Part shown: positions 45,501 through 55,450 of the stretch, one piece after another
How positions within the stretch are numbered: the stretch's first letter is position 1
Layout of the letters: every line of letters begins with the position of its first letter
Assembly (NCBI GenBank): GCA_963978905.1
Contig: OZ022260.1
Coordinates: 40,422,259 to 40,486,258 of the forward strand
Direction of reading: 5' to 3'
DNA length: 64,000 nt
Source: Trichostrongylus colubriformis
Taxonomy: Eukaryota > Nematoda > Chromadorea > Rhabditida > Trichostrongylidae
The notes under the pieces: generated by a model
Databases searched by the model: none
Seen by the model: the letters and a program-made list of their open reading frames with translations, nothing else
What the model was told of the DNA's origin: nothing
Translations under genes and position numbers: made by a program

Positions 45501-45566
45501 CAGACTTATAGGAGCGATAGTAGTGTGATACACTGAGTATCACACTACTATCATTCCTATAAGTCT
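45501..45566. repeat. Long hairpin, ~30-bp arms
   Basis: The left arm agacttataggagcgatag continues into tagtgtgatac. The right arm is its inverse with two mismatches, around the 5-nt loop actga. A1 and A3 lack the full palindrome at the same place. The encoded RNA would fold into a strong stem-loop. Confidence 0.75.
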
Positions 45567-45799
45567 ACTCGTCATTCATTGTTCGGCAAAGTCCACTGTG
45601 AGAAGCGGACAACGTCAGAAAGGCAGGGCCTGTGAAAAACGGCGCCACCTCCACATCTCAGGGGAGCGCCTTCAACCGGGGAACTGTGTCACATATATCC
45701 ATCTTAGACCACTAGTTTTCATTTGAATGACTCTTGTCATTACCCAAATTACCCTTACCATTGTTACTACAAGGATGCTGAGTTATGGGCAAAGGCTTC

Positions 45800-45872
45800 G
45801 GTGTCGGACGGGACTCGAACTCGCACTTCATCCTTTCCGGGGATATGTGCTAACCCATTACACTACCGACAC
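45800..45872 (-). tRNA. tRNA-like gene or pseudogene
   Basis: The minus strand folds as a cloverleaf. The acceptor GTGTCGG pairs with CCGACAC. The D arm has GTGT/GCAC with T8, A9 and GG in the loop. The anticodon stem TATCC/GGATG encloses CCGGAAA. A short variable arm and a T arm with TTCGAGT follow. Position 33 is C rather than T, and the T stem has one A-C mismatch. Anticodon GGA would mean serine, but the long serine variable arm is missing. This points to a degenerate or tRNA-derived sequence rather than a working gene. Its 3' half and flank are repeated at 36690-36765 and 37236-37282. Confidence 0.45.
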
Positions 45873-46139
45873 CCCTTCCACCTTAACTCAGCTTTTGAAT
45901 GGTATATTTGCCATAGCTTGTCAGCACTCACACGTGTAACGTGTTGAGCCGGTTGGCCAATATCGGCATCGAACCGTGAAGCTGAAAGCTTTAGTATTGA
46001 TTTTGATATTTTTGATTTTTGATAACTGCTGTTTATCGATTTTGATATTCTTGATTTTGATGATTTTTTTGATATTTTTGATTTTCGATGATTAGCATTT
46101 ATCAAAAATCAAACATATCAAAATCCTTACCATTGTCTT

Positions 46140-46548
46140 TTGAGGGATCGTCCACGGAAAAATGTGTTTCAATGTTACCCATATTTATGTTGTATTTGGC
46201 TGATGTGGGCCGTATGTAAAGTTTCACGCGAAAAAATGTGAATCCCGCCGCGATACAGTACCACAACGTCTTGGCCGAGTGGGCGGGGCCTCCGAGCCGT
46301 CGTCCGTCGCGGCCGAAGACGCATCGTAGAAAAAGAAAGTTACGTAAACAGTCCCACTCAGTTCAAAACGGCGGCGGACGACGGGACGGGGCTTTCACTT
46401 GTAGAACCCGCCCACCCGACCGAGAATTTGGGGTGCTCAGCCTAATTATCACTTTTTCGCGTGAAACTTTGCATGCGGCTTTTATTAGGCAAAAATAACA
46501 TAAATATATGGATGACAAAGAAACTCACTTTTCCGTGGACGATTCTTT
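46140..46548. mobile_element. Inverted-repeat MITE G, copy 1 (~105-bp ends)
   Basis: The left arm (gatcgtccacggaaaaatg ... gtaaagtttcacgcgaaaaa) and the right arm (ctttttcgcgtgaaactttg ... ttttccgtggacgattc) are inverse of each other. The centre is C/G-rich (gagtgggcggggcctccgag). A second copy is at 60523-60905 with the same right flank, so the insertion predates the split of units 2 and 3. No coding capacity. Confidence 0.75.
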
Positions 46549-46639
46549 TGAATGTGAGATGAACAGTCAGTGAGCACACTTCGTTTCAGTACAGATATCA
46601 GTTAGAGTGAAACCATCGAGAGAAATTCATTCAATTGAA

Positions 46640-46917
46640 AATTCCCATAGAACTTTGAAAAAATAAGACCCGAGTGGATCGATAGAGCTGCGAATACTGA
46701 TTATAACTGTGAAAACCAAAACTGCTAAATGGCATCCAGAAGCGTGTTACGAGGGGTCAAAGTTTGCCTGTGACACCTCATTGGCGAGGCACTTTGTCAT
46801 CAGCACGGCCGTTGCTAAGCAAGCATCGAACACCATGGCTTACTGGTAGTGTTCCAGATCTGCAGGATTGAGTTGGTAGTTTTCAAAGTTCCATGGGAAG
46901 TTGAAACCCTTCCCTAG
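46640..46917. mobile_element. Harbinger-like MITE F, short copy
   Basis: Arms gaactttgaaaaaataagac ... and the inverse aaagttccatgggaagtt...ccttccctag match the ends of the longer copy at 56155-57231. The right end is followed by TAA. The left end is eroded. The core has atggcttactggtagtg, related to the tRNA-like core of the long copy. Confidence 0.6.
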
Positions 46918-46975
46918 TAAAGCACATCACCAGCACGAGTGATGTAACGGCACATCGCTGCAAAACATTCAACAA

Positions 46976-47084
46976 TGTCTGTCTGTCTCTCTCTCTCTCT
47001 TTCTCCCTCTCTCTTTCTCTCTCTCCCTCCCTACCTCCTTCCCTCCCTCCCTACCTACCTCCCTCCCTCCCTCCCTCCCTCAAG
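46976..47084. repeat. CT-rich microsatellite
   Basis: gtctgtctgtctctctct runs grade into cctccctccctacct runs. It lies just upstream of the exon-a acceptor of gene B2 and could extend its polypyrimidine tract. B3 has a shorter (tc)n at 61438-61478, and B1 has none. Confidence 0.9.
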
Positions 47085-47092
47085 TTCCTCAG

Positions 47093-47139
47093 CACCAACA
47101 ATGACATACCCCATACCCAAAGGCGTCTAGATGATAAAG
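47093..47139 (+). CDS. Gene B, exon a, copy B2
   Basis: Acceptor aagttcctcag precedes it and donor GTGAGG follows at 47140. The frame that joins exon b reads STNNDIPHTQRRLDDK. B3 has the same exon at 61493-61529. The upstream start of the gene is not identified. A stretch near 46930-46970 (gatgtaacggcacatcgctg) is open in the same sense and could be an earlier exon. Confidence 0.45.
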
Positions 47140-47180
47140 GTGAGGAACAGCTTGCGAGTACTACTGTCACTGATTTTTAG

Positions 47181-47284
47181 ATGCAGATGCAGGATTGGTG
47201 GTCACACACTTCCTCCACATAAACGAGACAATTCTTGAGGAGCTTCAATCGCAATATATGGCATCTAGAACACCGTTGGGTAAA
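47181..47284 (+). CDS. Gene B, exon b, copy B2
   Basis: A 41-nt intron separates it from exon a; acceptor gatttttag, donor GTTAGT. It encodes DADAGLVVTHFLHINETILE, then ELQSQYMASRTPLGK, counting the split first codon. The pattern suggests amphipathic helix. The length of 104 nt is identical in B1 and B3. Confidence 0.6.
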
Positions 47285-47950
47285 GTTAGTTTTTTTCACC
47301 TCGAATATCGAATAGAGCCACCGGACATGTTAGGCAAAACTTGTAAGAACTTTATGTCAAAAGGTGAACAGTGAAGGGAGGATAGTTACGCAGCTGTAAC
47401 GCGGAATCTCGTTTGCGTTCCATCGACTGGTCAATCCCAGTCGAGAAGTGAAGGCTGTGAGTACTTCACTTCTTGAACATGTGAGAGCAATGGGGATTCA
47501 CGGCGCTGAAACCACTCCATGTTCCCTTTGCAGAGTCAAAATTAACATCATAGGTTTCATAGTAGTGCCAAGAAATGTGGAACAAATCCGTCCAAATTAC
47601 ACGGATCCTTCTGTGAGCATTATATGCAACAGCAGAGAGAAAGCATTTTTGCCGTGCAGTGGGTGCAACTGGTTCAAAGGGAAGCAATCCACATACAGTG
47701 TCTTAATATCTGCGATCCTTCTTTCACATTGACTGGGTATAGACCTTGTATTCAGAGAGTTGGGAATTACTTTTGCCTTATATTCGAAAGGCGCATTCAA
47801 CCTATTCGCCCTACTGGGAGGTTTACCTGGATCGTGCTGGCAAGAGAGTTTTCTCAGCCTCCTACACCTTCCTACCATGACCATCCAGCTAAGCTCCTCC
47901 TTTTGCTGAAGTGTAATGTGTATTCACTCATCAAGAACTGACGCATCTAG

Positions 47951-48040
47951 ATGAAGGACATTCCTTGGAACGAATGGTTTAATCATCAGAAAGCTAACTA
48001 TAAGAAATTGTCAAAGAGAGCACAAAAATTTGTCGACTTT
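47951..48040 (+). CDS. Gene B, exon c, copy B2
   Basis: It is preceded by gcatctag and followed by GTATGT. It encodes MKDIPWNEWFNHQKANYKKL, then SKRAQKFVDF, 30 codons. The b-c intron is 666 nt. If read through the donor the frame stays open for 53 codons, but B1 stops soon after its donor. Splicing to exon d at 48108 gives the product conserved in all three copies. Confidence 0.6.
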
Positions 48041-48107
48041 GTATGTGCAATCTTCATTGATTCAGTGTACGAGTTTTCTGACATTCCCTTCACACAGTAT
48101 CTTTCAG

Positions 48108-48169
48108 ACTATCAGACTGGCTTATTTACAAGTAGAAAGAGAAATAACCGCAGAGCATTCTGCTCAAGT
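48108..48169 (+). CDS. Gene B, exon d, copy B2
   Basis: The acceptor tatctttcag is kept in all copies, whereas an alternative cacacag ten bases upstream is lost in B3. It encodes TIRLAYLQVEREITAEHSAQ plus two bases. Donor GTGAGG. The c-d intron is 67 nt. Confidence 0.6.
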
Positions 48170-48228
48170 GTGAGGCTTCTACATAGTGCTAGTCAACTTT
48201 GATTCCTTTTATGTTTCATTAATTCAAG

Positions 48229-48314
48229 GCTAAAGGCTAAGTTCCGCAAGCTTGGTTATACGCACTGCGAATCTCTTAACAAGAATAATTTCGATGAAAT
48301 GCTAGACTACCTTG
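48229..48314 (+). CDS. Gene B, exon e, copy B2
   Basis: Acceptor taattcaag, donor GTAAGT; the d-e intron is 59 nt. It encodes LKAKFRKLGYTHCESLNKNN, then FDEMLDYL. The product over exons a-e is about 130 residues, basic and helix-prone, with a single Cys. It vaguely recalls small helical nematode lipid-binding (FAR-type) proteins in layout, but I see no diagnostic motif. Confidence 0.6.
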
Positions 48315-48520
48315 GTAAGTACACATACTATTGCTCTAAACAGCGATAATGTTCTTGTGGTCGCCATAGAATAATTTTTTGCAAGTCATATAATTCTGAA
48401 TAACTTGACATAACCTATTCCGATCATCTGCAACATCATGCAACTTTTAGAAAGATCTTCGAAGGGTCAATCTGCACGCTCAGGCGCATATGCACAAGCC
48501 ATAGTGGAAGAAAAAAGGGT

Positions 48521-49080
48521 TCCTCTCCTCTTCTAGATCTTGGCAAAAAATATTGTCCGTAGTGAGATACAGGAATTTGCGTTGCGACGTTCTCGGCGCG
48601 ACATTTATGCGCGAGTTGACTGCGATTGGTGGAAATCGCGTGAACCTACTTTCACTTTGCTTCTTTGTTGAGCTTGTTTTCGAACTGCTTATATCTCACT
48701 AGGGAGGATTCAGCTAAACTCGCTTCATTTTGAATGTTTTCATTCATCCTTAGTTGATAATAGCTTTTTGTGTGTATTCATTCCACCTTCTATGCTCTGC
48801 ATCGTCTTTATATGCGTCACTTTTGCTCGCCAAGATCTTTTTTGCTCAATACGTAGCATCGTAGCGTAAGTAATATATTTTGTGTAGTATCAAAATAAGC
48901 CACCGAGGGGCTTCTGTCGCTGAAGGATCTCGGGTCGCTAGGTGGCGAGGCTACGTAGAGCGTCCTCAGGAGGCAGATAGGGGGTAATCGTGGACCAAAC
49001 GTACTCATCCTGAGACGCACGCGGACTCAGGGGATGGACTTCCTGCTTCTGCTGTGCTAGGCTAATTCATATCTTCTGTA
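48521..49080. other. Unit 2 end, no gene
   Basis: ggaatttgcgttgcgacgtt and gcttctttgttg match the last 100 bases of the window. The M repeat (37515, 63548) is deleted here between gtagtgagatac and aggaatttgcg. Confidence 0.45.
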
Positions 49081-50340
49081 TCCAGACATGCAGACATTTA
49101 TTGCATGCGTGTAGGGGCGTTCTGTATGGTGCACTTGCTATACTGCACTCGGTACAGCTAATCCGGGGTCACCTCCAATAAACAAGCTCCAAGTCTACTT
49201 CGAGATGGCGTGGCTGAGTTCCCCCTGTATACCCAGCCCCCACGAGGAGACTGGCGAGCTATTCGTGGGTCCTCATCTTGCCGAAAACAGCAATAAGGAT
49301 GGGCCTCTTTTACCTACACCTGAAGGAGACGCTCAATAAGGCAACGTTAGATAGGACCGCTCGGGAGAGGTTGCTAGAATCTCGTGGCTGAAACAGACTG
49401 CCCAAATCAAGAAGAACTAAGATGGCGATCGATGCTTCCAACTGACGAACACTTGCATCGGAATCGAGTATCGAAGACCTGATGATGCAAGCCAAGAAGA
49501 TCAAGTATGACGTCATTGGACCTAACGAGACGAGAAGGCAAAAGCCGCTACATGCCGTTCACGAGACTGGCGAACTGTTCTTTGGTACATGCGACAGGGG
49601 AGGCGTTGACGGTGTGGGCTTCCTTGTCAACACGCACTTGGCCATGAACGTCGATTCGTACGAAAATTTGATAACCCGAATCGCACGTTTGGGTTGAAAA
49701 GATGTGGCTCAATTCCGGATTCGACCATCTTCGTCGCCTACACATCATTATCGAGCTACAACGACGAGGAGCTCGAAGCATTTTATGTGGATTCGGATTT
49801 TATGTGAAGTTCCGTAAGGAAAATCATACTTTCTCCAAGCCGTCGGCGATTTCAACGCTAAGATCGGCCCTGGAAGAACGGATGAGGGACTTCACATCGG
49901 GACTCACGGAACGGAATGACCGGATTAAAGGGTGTCTGAGTTCATTATATCGATCAGCTTTATGGTAATTTACAGTTCCAGAAGCCCTCTCATCTACCAT
50001 GGACTTGAGAGTTTCCCAGTGGACAATTCCATAACGAGATCGATCACGTCATCTCCGATCGAAGCTTTTGCCTGATCGACGTCGCTGTTGTTTCAAAGTT
50101 TTATACGGGATCAGACCATCGACTCTTCCGCCCTGAATTCCTCTTTTCGATACGTGGAGAGAGCCGCGCAATTCAAGAAACGGAGCCCCAAAGCAGTCAT
50201 CAACTGAGAAGAATTTCGTTTCTCTCGCAGGTGTATGGAAGGATTTCGTATCGGAAACATGAGTACAAGTAAACCGATTTGTTGAGCATCTTCACAGTAG
50301 TGCCAGGAAGGAAGGCAGTTTGAAAGCCATCAAGATCTCA
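49080..50340 (+). pseudogene. RTE-type retrotransposon, 5' part with endonuclease domain
   Basis: Plus-strand frames give MMQAKKIKYDVIGPNETRR (49481-49540), a GELFFGTCDRGGVDGVGFLV stretch, then TIFVAYTS, and after several frame changes NEIDHVISDRSFCLIDVAVV (about 50030-50095) and TGSDHRLF. This is the exonuclease-endonuclease-phosphatase fold order of RTE elements, where SDHR is catalytic. The usual T of LTET is N (PNET). Five-prime leader-like sequence precedes from about 49080. The RT part is absent. Dead by multiple stops. Confidence 0.8.
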
Positions 50341-50660
50341 ATTCGGAAAATCTCGAGCCGATACGTCTACATGGAGCAGCGCGAGCTGCAGGTGGTCGCC
50401 AGCTCGCGTCCGAGCTTGAGAAGCAATGCAGAGAGGCGATCCTACTGAAAATAATTCGAAAACAACCTCAGTATAGCGGCGAAATGAATAAGAATAAGCG
50501 TGGATACTGTCGCCGCAATCTTATGCAGTTACACGCGATTCCCACCAAGGGCAGTTAACTCGCACGCAAAAGTGGCTTAACGCCCGGCGCCGCGCGAAAT
50601 CTTGACGGAGGGTACACCTCTCGTCGCCACTTCACCTACACATCCGCAATGGGGGAGAGA
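50341..50660. other. Decayed retroelement continuation
   Basis: Weak continuation of the RTE downstream of the endonuclease; no motif survives. It ends at repeat D. Confidence 0.3.
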
Positions 50661-51125
50661 GAAACTCACCAGCGCGTGCTCAGTGACGTCTCACAGCCAC
50701 CGCGCGACGCAACGCTGGGCGATGGCCTGCGCTGCTAGTAATGGTAGCAGTGCAGGCAGTGTCACTTCACCAATATTCTAAGATGGCTGGTTTTCTTCGC
50801 TCTGCCTCCCCATATGGTGGTTCTATGGTGGTGGTAAGGTTCATGGTGGTGGTAAGCACGCAGTCTTCTGAAAGTTCTCTATTATTAAGCTTAGACGAAT
50901 TCATACGGGACATAGGCCCGCCACACCGAAAAAGACCAACTCTCGTGGCTATCGCATCCTTTGAAGTATCTAGGCTTGTCGCAAATCCACTCCTTCAGTG
51001 TATTACTAAAGTACCATCCAGTAACCTTCGTTGAACTGCAATGCTAGCAGCGCAGGACACCGCCCTCCGTCGCACCGCGCGGTGGCTGTGACTTTACTGA
51101 GCACGCACCTCAGGTGAGTTTTTCC
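50661..51125. mobile_element. Repeat D, copy 3 (~465 bp)
   Basis: Left gaaactcaccagcgcgtgct and right inverse (ggtgagtttttccgtgg) arms. Both carry the sequence cagccaccgcgcgacgc or its inverse. It is followed directly by block E without C, giving the empty site for C. Confidence 0.6.
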
Positions 51126-51149
51126 GTGGAGCCCATCTACCGTGTTCAC

Positions 51150-52270
51150 CATCCTTGAACAACTCTACAGACCTGATCGAGTTTCCTAATGGGCCTTCTA
51201 ACCTTCTAATAATCCAGTCTTGGAATCAAAATCAGATCAAGAAATCCCGAATAAGTCCTGGAATCAAAGTCAGCTGTACATCTTTTTTCAGGTCCTTGTA
51301 AAAAAGATACCGGTACTATGACATGAAAACCATGAAAACATCCTTCTTCCAAATATTTTTTGTACCGCCATTCTACTGTTTCAAATAAAGCTTGTTTGAG
51401 CGATGCACGTTCAATTTCTTGATGTACATTTGTTTTCATAGAGTTAAAAATAAATTCTACCAATCACCCCACAGAAGCAGCTGGCGAAATTTTTCAAAAA
51501 CGATATTGTTTTCGAAAGTGCTTAAGCGACTTAATAAGGATGCGTTCATACCCAACTGAATGAGATTTTTGGCGCATCCGCGCATCCGCGATTTGGGAAT
51601 TTCGGCGATGCCGCGTACCACCACGTCACTTCATTTGCATTGTGGCAACTAGCTAAAATCGCGGATGCGCCGATCCGCCAATTCTCTCTCAAATCGCGGA
51701 TGCGCCAATTCTCTCATTTTTTTGATCGATACGTATCTTATGCATGACGCGAATGCGCCAACTCTCTCAACTCGCGGTTGCGCCGATCCTTCAATTCTCT
51801 CAAACGCGGATGCGCAAGTGCGCAAATGCGCTCACTTCCTCGACTGATACGTATATTCAACTTTACGCCGATGCGCCAAAAAATTTCATTCAACTGGGTA
51901 TGAGCGCAGCCTAAGGTCCCACATGGCCGAAAGGCCACAAGTGAGCGCGTGAAATGACGCGTATGACCGCCTCGCATCTCAGATTCACGCGAGAACGACA
52001 TCTATATACACATAGTTACAACCTTTTACACTTTCTTCTGTGTTCTACAATGATGCGATACGTGATCCCCAAAGTTTAAGTCCCAGAACATTTTTACACA
52101 ATGGGGTTCTACACTGGCACAAATGACGAGCCGTAGAAGTTGCTTCTGATGGAATCCATTGACAAAACAGTGACTGTAACGAATTGTGGGTCATCCGTGG
52201 GATTGATAGTGAGGAATTTGATGCTATATAGGAAAAGGGAGAGGAGTATATCACGTTAGTGCGTCTAATA
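51150..52270 (-). repeat. Block E, copy 2 (split by a foldback element)
   Basis: The minus-strand frame at 51463-51206 reads MVEFIFNSMKTNVHQEIERA, then SLKQALFETVEWRYKKYLEE and on for 85 codons, the longest open version of this segment. Block E is interrupted at 51538-51914. The right part (51915-52270) matches 39975-40180 and 53625-53960. Confidence 0.45.
51538..51914. mobile_element. Foldback element with GCGCCAATTCTCTC subrepeats
   Basis: Ends GGATGCGTTCATACCCAAC and the inverse of GGCTGCGCTCATACCCAGTT. The interior has repeated gcggatgcgccaattctctc-like units and a gatacgta core. Its insertion point lies in an E stretch that reads aataaggccttaagg in other copies. A TAAGG duplication is possible. 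Confidence 0.6.
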
Positions 52271-52282
52271 ACTCCGCAATCC

Positions 52283-52506
52283 AATACTAAGGAGGCGGAA
52301 TCCCCACGTTCCGACGAATGATCTTCACTGAGCCCCATTCGGAGTAACCTGAACTAATTTGTTGAGTTCGTCCATCAACTGCCGGTGGGAGCGGTGTAAC
52401 CAAGACAGTCAAGATGGTAGTATGCGAAGATTCAATACCGTTGAAGTCAATGAACTTGAAGTCGTACATGCCGGTCTTCACATGCTCGGTGTTCCTGACC
52501 TTCAGT
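52283..52506 (-). pseudogene. Immunoglobulin-like domain exon fragment, minus strand
   Basis: Minus-strand frame VRNTEHVKTGMYDFKFID, then FNGIESSHTTILTV and on to SGYSEWGSVKIIRRNVG and a stop at 52281-52283. The layout T-G-x-Y-x-F, N-G, T-x-L-T-V recalls the end of an I-set Ig domain, but the expected Cys two residues after the Tyr is Phe. The frame is cut off at about 52506 by repeat D sequence. It replaces the corresponding text of the other E copies, so it may be an exon of a broken gene. Confidence 0.3.
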
Positions 52507-52539
52507 GTAATAGCGAAGTACCACTGAGTTGAACTCGTT

Positions 52540-52640
52540 GAACTTCAATGCTAGCAGCGCAGGACACCGTCCTCCGTCGCACCGCGCGGTGGCTGTGACT
52601 TCATCCAGCACACACCGCATGTGCGTGCAGGTGAGTTTTT
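52540..52640. repeat. Repeat D right end
   Basis: gctagcagcgcaggacaccg through gtgcaggtgagtttttacc equals the right end of D copy 1. The left part is missing. Confidence 0.55.
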
Positions 52641-52678
52641 ACCTGGAGCCCATCTACCGTGTCCACCATACTTGAAGA

Positions 52679-53213
52679 AAGCATTAGGGGTAATGTGGTA
52701 ATGGAGAAATCCCTACAAGAAGTCACTCATATGGTAGTCCCGGGCCTAAGAAGGCTACCTGTGGCGAAATCCCGGTAAAAAAACGCCCCTCCGAGCTGTT
52801 GAAACGCCGCAGAACGCCGCAACCGCCCATCTGTCCCGCCTCTTCATAAGTGGGTCCCGCCTCCGGATGAATTCCCGATTGTCTGGGGTGGAAGCGGTCA
52901 AGGAGATGCGGCAGGATCGAAGGTTTTGCGGCGCACTTTCGCAGTTCTAGCTTGAAGCTCACTCCAAAAGATAGATGCTGTCGTATTTTCAAACATTCCC
53001 TTGTGTTTACATGGCAACATGCCAATGGAAAACTAGATCGGACTACTCCCCTCTTGACGGAGGTCGTCCGCGTCGAGAATCAACAGTGGAAAGTGGGTCC
53101 TATTTCTCGAGTTTTTGGCCAATTCCATCCGTTTCTTCTCCACTGTCCTGTTACTAGGCATCTCGACTTTCACATTCACTACTTCTTTTACTTTTCGTCA
53201 GACTTTCCCCTGA
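52679..53213 (-). mobile_element. Repeat C copy 6 (inverted, complete)
   Basis: gcattaggggtaatgtggta at the left and tttcccctgatgctg at the right bracket the full C in inverse order. The flanks ccatacttgaa and caactctacagacctg are joined at the empty site near 51145. Confidence 0.65.
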
Positions 53214-54329
53214 TGCTGCCTTTAAACAACTCTACAGACCTGATCGAATTTGCTGACTGCCCTTCTGACCTTCTTAAAATCCATTCTCGAAATCAAAATC
53301 AAGCGAGAGATCCCTGAAAGTTCTTGAAAACAAAATCAGCTGTGCACCTTTTTTCAGGGCCTTGTAAACCGAAAATGATAGAATATCAATAAAAAGTGGC
53401 TTCTCCCAACATTTGATGTACCGCCATTTTACTATCTTGAATAAATTTTGTTTGAGCAATACAATTTCAATTTCTTGATGTATATTTCTTTGATACAGTT
53501 AAAAATAAATTCTGCGTGATCATCAACAAGGACTTGTTACCAGAAGGCATTTTGGGTATTCAGTAGAGGGGGCATGAAGATGTATGGAACTGTGTAAAAG
53601 TGTGTATGTGGCTTAATAAGGCCTTAAGGTGGCCGAAGGACCACAAGAAAGCGCGTGACATGACGCGTATGACCGCCTTACATCCAATATTCACTTGAGA
53701 ACGACTCTAGTGTACATATGGTTACGACCACTTACACTTTCTTCCGTATTCAACAGTAAAGCAATGCGTGCTCCGAAAGGTCTGATTTCCAAAGCTTTTT
53801 TACACAGGTTTTACATTCAGAATCACCTGAGAACGACTCTAGCAGACATTTTTGTGAGTGACGATTTGACATAACGACCTGTGGGCTGTCCGTAAAAATG
53901 ATAGCGAAGAATTTGATGTTATAGGGAAAGAGAAGAAGGGTATAGTACGTTAGTGTGCCGAAGCCCCATTCCAACACTAAAAAACGTAGATGATGTGAAC
54001 TGGTAGGTGATTGTAAGCCAGAGCTTGTAAATCTCACCTGCACCTGGAAGGAAAGGAGGATAGAGGTCCCAGATGTGAAGCACTTCATTACCTTTCCCAT
54101 GTTCTCGTAGCATCAACAAATCTGGAAAAAAATCCCTGAAGTGTTAAGAAGAAAAAAGTGCAAAGTGAGGAATATGAAATAGAAAGAGATGGAGAGCGAT
54201 CGGACAAAACGGCCAATCGATGATCCTTCCAAGCGACGATCAAAAACTGTAGCTTAGTAAGAAATTACCTAAGTCCAGAAAACACTATGGATCCACGAAA
54301 TACTTGCGAGTAGGCACCTGTGCAAGTCA
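53214..54329 (-). repeat. Block E, copy 3
   Basis: Same order as copy 1 and directly continuous with A3. Minus-strand remnants: NIHQEIE, LKQNLFK and KWRYIK (53459-53380), and FVDATRTWER with donor-like GTAATG (about 54125-54090). Frames are more damaged than in copy 2. Confidence 0.5.
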
Positions 54330-55450
54330 CGCTTGACTTCGCATTTTGAGGAATTGCTACCATTTTCAAAGCTCTCTTGGTTTGTAGTAACCTGGTTGCT
54401 ATTAACTGTCAAAATATTTCGCACAATTTCCGAGCACGGCGAAATGGTTTGCGACAAACACACAGTTCCGACCACTTTTTATCAGGGCGAAATTTATGTT
54501 ATGAGGCTACCGTTCATAAGACGAACAGTTGCGCGAGGCGCTTTTGACCGCCCTTGTTGAACGTTCAGCAAGTTTTTGCGATGCAGAGAACTTTCTCCTT
54601 CATCATTTGTAGCTATTAATTGTACGGTCTAATTTTCTGGTCTGTTGACCGCCTTACGACTGAAAGTCAATTGACAACTGAATGTCTGAACGTGAAATAT
54701 GACAGTGAGTAGTGCGACTGGTACCCTAATGGGGTGTAGGCCCTCATAATATCCACGTTTCGCCGTGGTGCGGTGGCGGTTGGACCACCTGATGCAGCGA
54801 TTCTACCCGCTCGCCGCACCGGTCACGACAGTGTTATAGGATTCAGTTCACGAGAAGAACAACTGCTAGAGGCGCTACCGAAGCTGCTCACGGCTTTCCT
54901 AAAATTTTCTGCGATTTTCCTACTGCAAAGAATACTGCATGCAATTCGTTATCTGTCCGGTATCTGTATCATCATCACACCCAAGAAGCTATGCACAACA
55001 GTATGTATCCATCGAGGGGCGGGATTAGTGAAGAAGGTGGGGTCACTGCTTGAGAGGTGTTGTGGCTTGCCTCAGCCCCTTCGTGATAAAACACTACAGC
55101 TGTGGTTTAACTGCGATACCTTCGATCTGGAAATCGATGTTACCAAATCCATTCTCCGTGACTGCTGAATACAGTTCATTTCAGAGAGCTTGATAGGGCG
55201 TGGCCTACGGACTTGGGTAAGAGTGTATCCCAGCCACACGCTCTCACCCTCGCCACACACACTAACTCTCGCTACTGTATGTTTTTGTCTAAGCATTCAA
55301 ATGCTCTGATATCGTTTATGTAAATGTGCGATTTCAGAATACCTCTAGCTTCTAAGCCAGCACCAATGAGAGCAGCAGACATTATCCGTTTGAACGACGG
55401 GCGTAAGACTTCAGCGTGATATTTTTCCAAAACTCACGTCGATTAGCGTA

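Larger units (their letters stand above)
41845..45770 (+). repeat. Block A copy 2
   Basis: The most continuous A block. It runs from acttcgcattttgaggaatt through catcatcacacccgagaagc, repeat K (42718-42840), tttgtcctgcaaagtagtac, the small frame and the H-like tail. It ends near gactcttgtcattaccc. A3 follows the same order, with a mariner and a Harbinger-like insertion. Confidence 0.75.
46915..48520 (+). repeat. Block B copy 2
   Basis: Same order as B1 and B3, from gagtgatgtaacggcacatc to tctgcacgctcaggcgcata. It has no insertion in the b-c intron, so it serves as the empty-site reference for the elements at 34561 and 62175. Confidence 0.8.

Noticed and set aside
47624..47941. 105-codon plus-strand frame before exon c
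   Set aside because: The equivalent stretch in B3 has one-base indels, so it is intronic in the gene B model.
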